64,000 nt of DNA, taken from the NCBI GenBank assembly GCA_036936605.1, contig JAUPFV010000005.1, positions 61,152,742 through 61,216,741 on the forward strand, in the 5' to 3' direction. Numbering within the stretch: position 1 is the stretch's first letter; the number at the start of each line of letters is the position of its first letter. The position numbers were made by a program, and so were the translations under genes. The DNA comes from Limnanthes douglasii subsp. nivea (Eukaryota; Streptophyta; Magnoliopsida; Brassicales; Limnanthaceae). The notes below the pieces were generated by a model. It saw only the letters and a program-made list of their open reading frames with translations. It had not been told where the DNA came from and ran no database searches. Shown here piece by piece: positions 61,041-64,000 of this stretch.

Positions 61041-64000
61041 CAGTTTGAGGGCCTTTCTGGGGGTGAGGGTGAAATTGATGACCCCAGGGAGACCCCCGGA
61101 GTGTTGATCCCAGTTGAGGAGGTTGAGACACACTGCTTAGAAGAAGGGAAATTTGTCAAGATAGGGTCCAAAATGCCACAAGTGTTGAAAGAAGAAATGT
61201 TAAAATTCTTAAAAGACCATCAGCATGTCTTTGCTTGGTGTAATGCTGATGTTACTGGAGTTCCATCAGAGGTGATTTCCCATCACCTATCTGTCCGGAG
61301 AGATGTGGCACCTGTGGTGCAGAAGAGGAGAGCTTTCTCAAAAGAAAAGGCTGATGTCATTGTACAAGAGGTTGACAGACTCACAAAGATGGGGCACATT
61401 AAAGAATCTCAGTACCCTTTGTGGACTGCCAATCCAGTCTTGGTAAAAAAGAAGAACGGTAAATGGCGAATGTGCATTGACTTCACAGATCTCAATCGAG
61501 CTTGCCCAAAAGACTTGTATCCGGTTCCCCGGATAGATCAGCTGGTAGATTATACATCTGGGAACAAGCTGCTCTCCTTTATGGATGCTTTCTCCGGGTA
61601 CAATCAAATCCAGGTGGATCCAAAAGATCAAGAGCATACCACTTTTGTTACTGATAGAGGATTACACTGCTACAAGGTGATGCCTTTTGGTTTGAAAAAT
61701 GCTGGGGCTACTTATCAAAGGTTAGTCAATAAAGCATTTGCTGATCAAATTGGAAGAAATATGGAGGTTTACATTGACGATATGATGGTGAAAAGTGTGG
61801 ATGAGCAGCTGCACTTGTTCGACCTCCAGGAGACTTTTGCCAATCTGGCCAAGGTAAATTTAAAGTTAAATCCTGAAAAATGTGTGTTCGGAGTGCAGTC
61901 CGGGAAGTTCTTAGGATACATTATAAGTGAGCATGGAATCCAGCCCGACCCGGACCAACTCAATGCTTTGTTTCAAATGGAGCCTCCTCGAAATGTTAAA
62001 GAAGTGCAGCGGTTAACGGGGAGGTTAGCAGCTTTGAACAGGTTCATCTCTAGGTCTTCGGACAGATGTGCTCCTTTCTTTCAAACTTTGAAAGGTGCAA
62101 AGGGGTTTGAGTGGACACCACAGTGTGATGAGGCGTTCAATGAAATTAAGAAGCATCTGTCCTCTCCGAAGACTTTATTCAAACCAATCGATGGGGAGAC
62201 TCTATTTGTGTATCTGGCTGTTTCAAGTTGTGCCATCAGTGCTGTGTTAGTTAGAGAGGTTGATGGGTATCCTCACCCAGTATACTACATCAGCAAAATC
62301 CTGATTGATGCTGAACGCCGTTACTTGAAACTCGAGAAACTAGCATTGGCCTTGGTGATAGCTGCAAGAAAGATGAGGCCTTATTTTCAGGCTCATCCTA
62401 TCGTTGTCCGGACATCCTTCCCTTTAAAGAATGTCCTTCAAAAAGCAGACATTTCAAGCAGAATGACAAAGTGGTCAGTAGAGTTGGGGGATTTCGACAT
62501 AGACTTCGCTCCTCGAACAGCAGTAAAAGCTCAAGCTGTGGCTGATTTTCTGGTCGAATTCCATTCTGATAGGGACTCAGAGCAACCTGCTGATTCAAAA
62601 GACAAAAAAGTGTGGATTGTCCGAACAGATGGAGGATCCAGTGCTGTAGGATCTGGGGCAGGAATATGTCTTACTTCCCCCTATGGGGACAACATGTTCC
62701 AAGCTATTTGTTTTGCTTTCAGAGCATCTAATAACGAGTCCGAATACGAAGCAGCGATAGCTGGGTTTAAATTGGCTTATATCTGTGGGGCTAAAAGGGC
62801 CAAGCTTCTAAGTGACTCCCAATTGCTTGTTCACCATGCCTTGGGCCTATCAGAAGCCAGAAAGGAACAATTGATTAAATATTTAATTCTCTTGAAAAAT
62901 GAGGCAATGAAGTTTAAAGCTGTTGTCTATGAGCATATCCCCCGGGCAGAGAATGAGCTTGCAGATTCGTTGGCAACAATAGCATACACGGAGTCCTATC
63001 CATGGATCCATGTGCTTGAAAGTCCTTCTATTCAACTTGATGAAGGAGAGAAAGAAGAAGTCTTTGAAATACAAGTAAATGAGCCTCAAGATTGGAGGTC
63101 TCCTCTTATCCAATATCTGTCCGATGGCATCATACCTTTGGAAAAATCACAAGCCAGAACATTAAAGCACAAGGCTCGTGGTTTCATCATGATTAGAGAG
63201 ATCTTGTACAAGAAATCCTATAGTAAACCTCTCCTACGCTGTTTAGGAGATCATGAGTCACAAATGGTTCTCTCCGAATTGCATGATGGTGAGGGATCAG
63301 CCCATTGTGGATTTAGAGCATTAACAAGAAGAGTGCTTCTCTCCGGATATTATTGGCCATCAATAATGAAAGATGCTAAGGAGTTGGTGAGAAGGTGTGA
63401 CCCATGTCAGAGGTACAGTAATGAAATTCATGTGCCAGCCATTCCTTTGGAGTCAATTTCTGAGCCTATCCCTTTTGCTCGATGGGGATTAGACTTAGTT
63501 GGGCCTCTCCCTATGGCGTCCGGAGGGCGTAAAACCATAATCGTAGCCATTGACTACTTTTCGAAGTGGATAGAAGCAGCCCCCTTGGCAGGAACAACAT
63601 CAAAGGCTGTTATAAAATTCATTCTATCCAACATATGTTGCAGATTTGGTGTCCCTCAGAGAATAACAACAGATAATGGGCCACAGTTTGACAACAGAGA
63701 AATGGAGAGCTTCTGTGCCTCAAGGGGTATTCAGCACTGCTTTTCTTCACCATTCCACCCACAAGCCAATGGGCAAGTTGAGGTGGCTAATAGAACAATA
63801 CTGTCCGGCTTAAAGAAAAATCTGGAAGGGGCTGCTGGGAAGTGGCCTAGTTATTTACAAGAAGTCGTGTGGGCCTACCGGACAACGCCTGGGGCTGCCA
63901 CACAAGAATCACCTTTTGCCTTGGTCTATGGGATGGATGCAGTAGCTCCCATAGAGAAGACACTCCCCTCTTTTCGTGTTCATAACTTCTCCGGACAGGC
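61041..64000 (+). CDS. Gypsy pol: RT, RNase H, aRNase H, integrase (partial)
   Basis: The same frame as gag-protease continues after the UAG with no further stop to the window edge (over 980 codons). In order: RT with KWRMCIDFTDLNRACPKD and catalytic EVYIDDMMVKS (~61770); gypsy RNase H (VYLAVSSCAISAVLV, ~62215); a second, archaeal-type RNase H (VRTDGGS, ESEYEA, LSDSQLL, ENELADSLA, ~62620-62970); integrase zinc finger (HCG ... CDPCQ, ~63300-63410) and catalytic core (GLDLVGPL, TTDNGPQF, NGQVEVANR). All expected catalytic residues are visible. There is no obvious separate start close to the stop, so expression probably requires read-through, splicing or another recoding step. Confidence 0.92.

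Larger units (their letters stand above)
58123..64000 (+). mobile_element. Tat-lineage Ty3/gypsy retrotransposon, 3' end beyond window
   Basis: It has a 502-bp 5' LTR, a primer site, then gag-protease and RT-RNase H-aRNase H-integrase coding regions with no disabling lesion except a single in-frame UAG between them. Two RNase H domains place it in the Tat (Ogre/Retand/SIRE-like gypsy) lineage. It runs off the window inside or just after integrase. Intact coding sequence contrasts with every other element here and suggests a recent insertion. Confidence 0.9.

Overview
This is nuclear DNA of a flowering plant, almost certainly a eudicot. It is AT-rich and gene-poor, with spliced GT/AG introns, plant gene families and several plant transposon superfamilies. 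The species cannot be named from the sequence. Only two host genes look intact: a four-exon CHX-type cation/H+ antiporter on the minus strand (18880-21815, 797 aa, CHX28-like) and a nine-exon GDT1/UPF0016 membrane protein on the plus strand (45209-48807, 294 aa, most like Arabidopsis PML3/GDT1-like 3). Nearly everything else that can be classified is mobile-element DNA, much of it nested.

Layout. 1-11.9 kb: AT-rich, word-repetitive DNA; a 787-bp Mutator-like (MULE) MITE with a tRNA-type SINE inside it; a decayed minus-strand copia element with one 199-bp LTR; and a long degenerate repeat field with a ~122-bp period at its right end. 11.9-18.4 kb: a decayed minus-strand copia element with ~1-kb LTRs. 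18.9-21.8 kb: the CHX gene. 22.4-28.0 kb: an old hAT-like element split by a 4.9-kb Pack-MULE that carries fragments of bHLH140/aprataxin-like and chloroplast CPN20 genes. 28.0-31.0 kb: another MULE-like element split by a hAT element with transposase remains. 31.0-44.6 kb: a Kaonashi-type MULE with a MURA transposase on the plus strand. On its minus strand are a DUF1985/ULP1-protease gene, interrupted in its catalytic domain by a 2.9-kb hAT element, and an extra 120-aa acidic ORF with its own TATA box. 45.2-48.8 kb: the GDT1/PML3 gene. 49.6-50.4 kb: a MULE MITE. 50.5-56.7 kb: two partial direct copies of a degenerate gypsy element, one containing a hAT MITE. 56.8-58.1 kb: a LINE remnant. 58.1-64.0 kb: a structurally young Tat-lineage gypsy element whose gag-protease and RT-RNaseH-integrase frames are separated by a single in-frame UAG; its 3' end lies outside the window.

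Most notable signals: (i) four MULE-type elements sharing distinct L and R terminal modules; (ii) unusual recurring 10-base words filling the non-coding interior of the Pack-MULE and the ULP1 MULE; (iii) the acidic third ORF of the ULP1 MULE; (iv) a captured transit peptide that could splice into an orphan 66-aa protein; (v) a tobamovirus-like stop-codon context between gag-pro and pol of the young gypsy element. Target-site duplications were read by eye. Functional assignments rest on motif recognition, not database searches.
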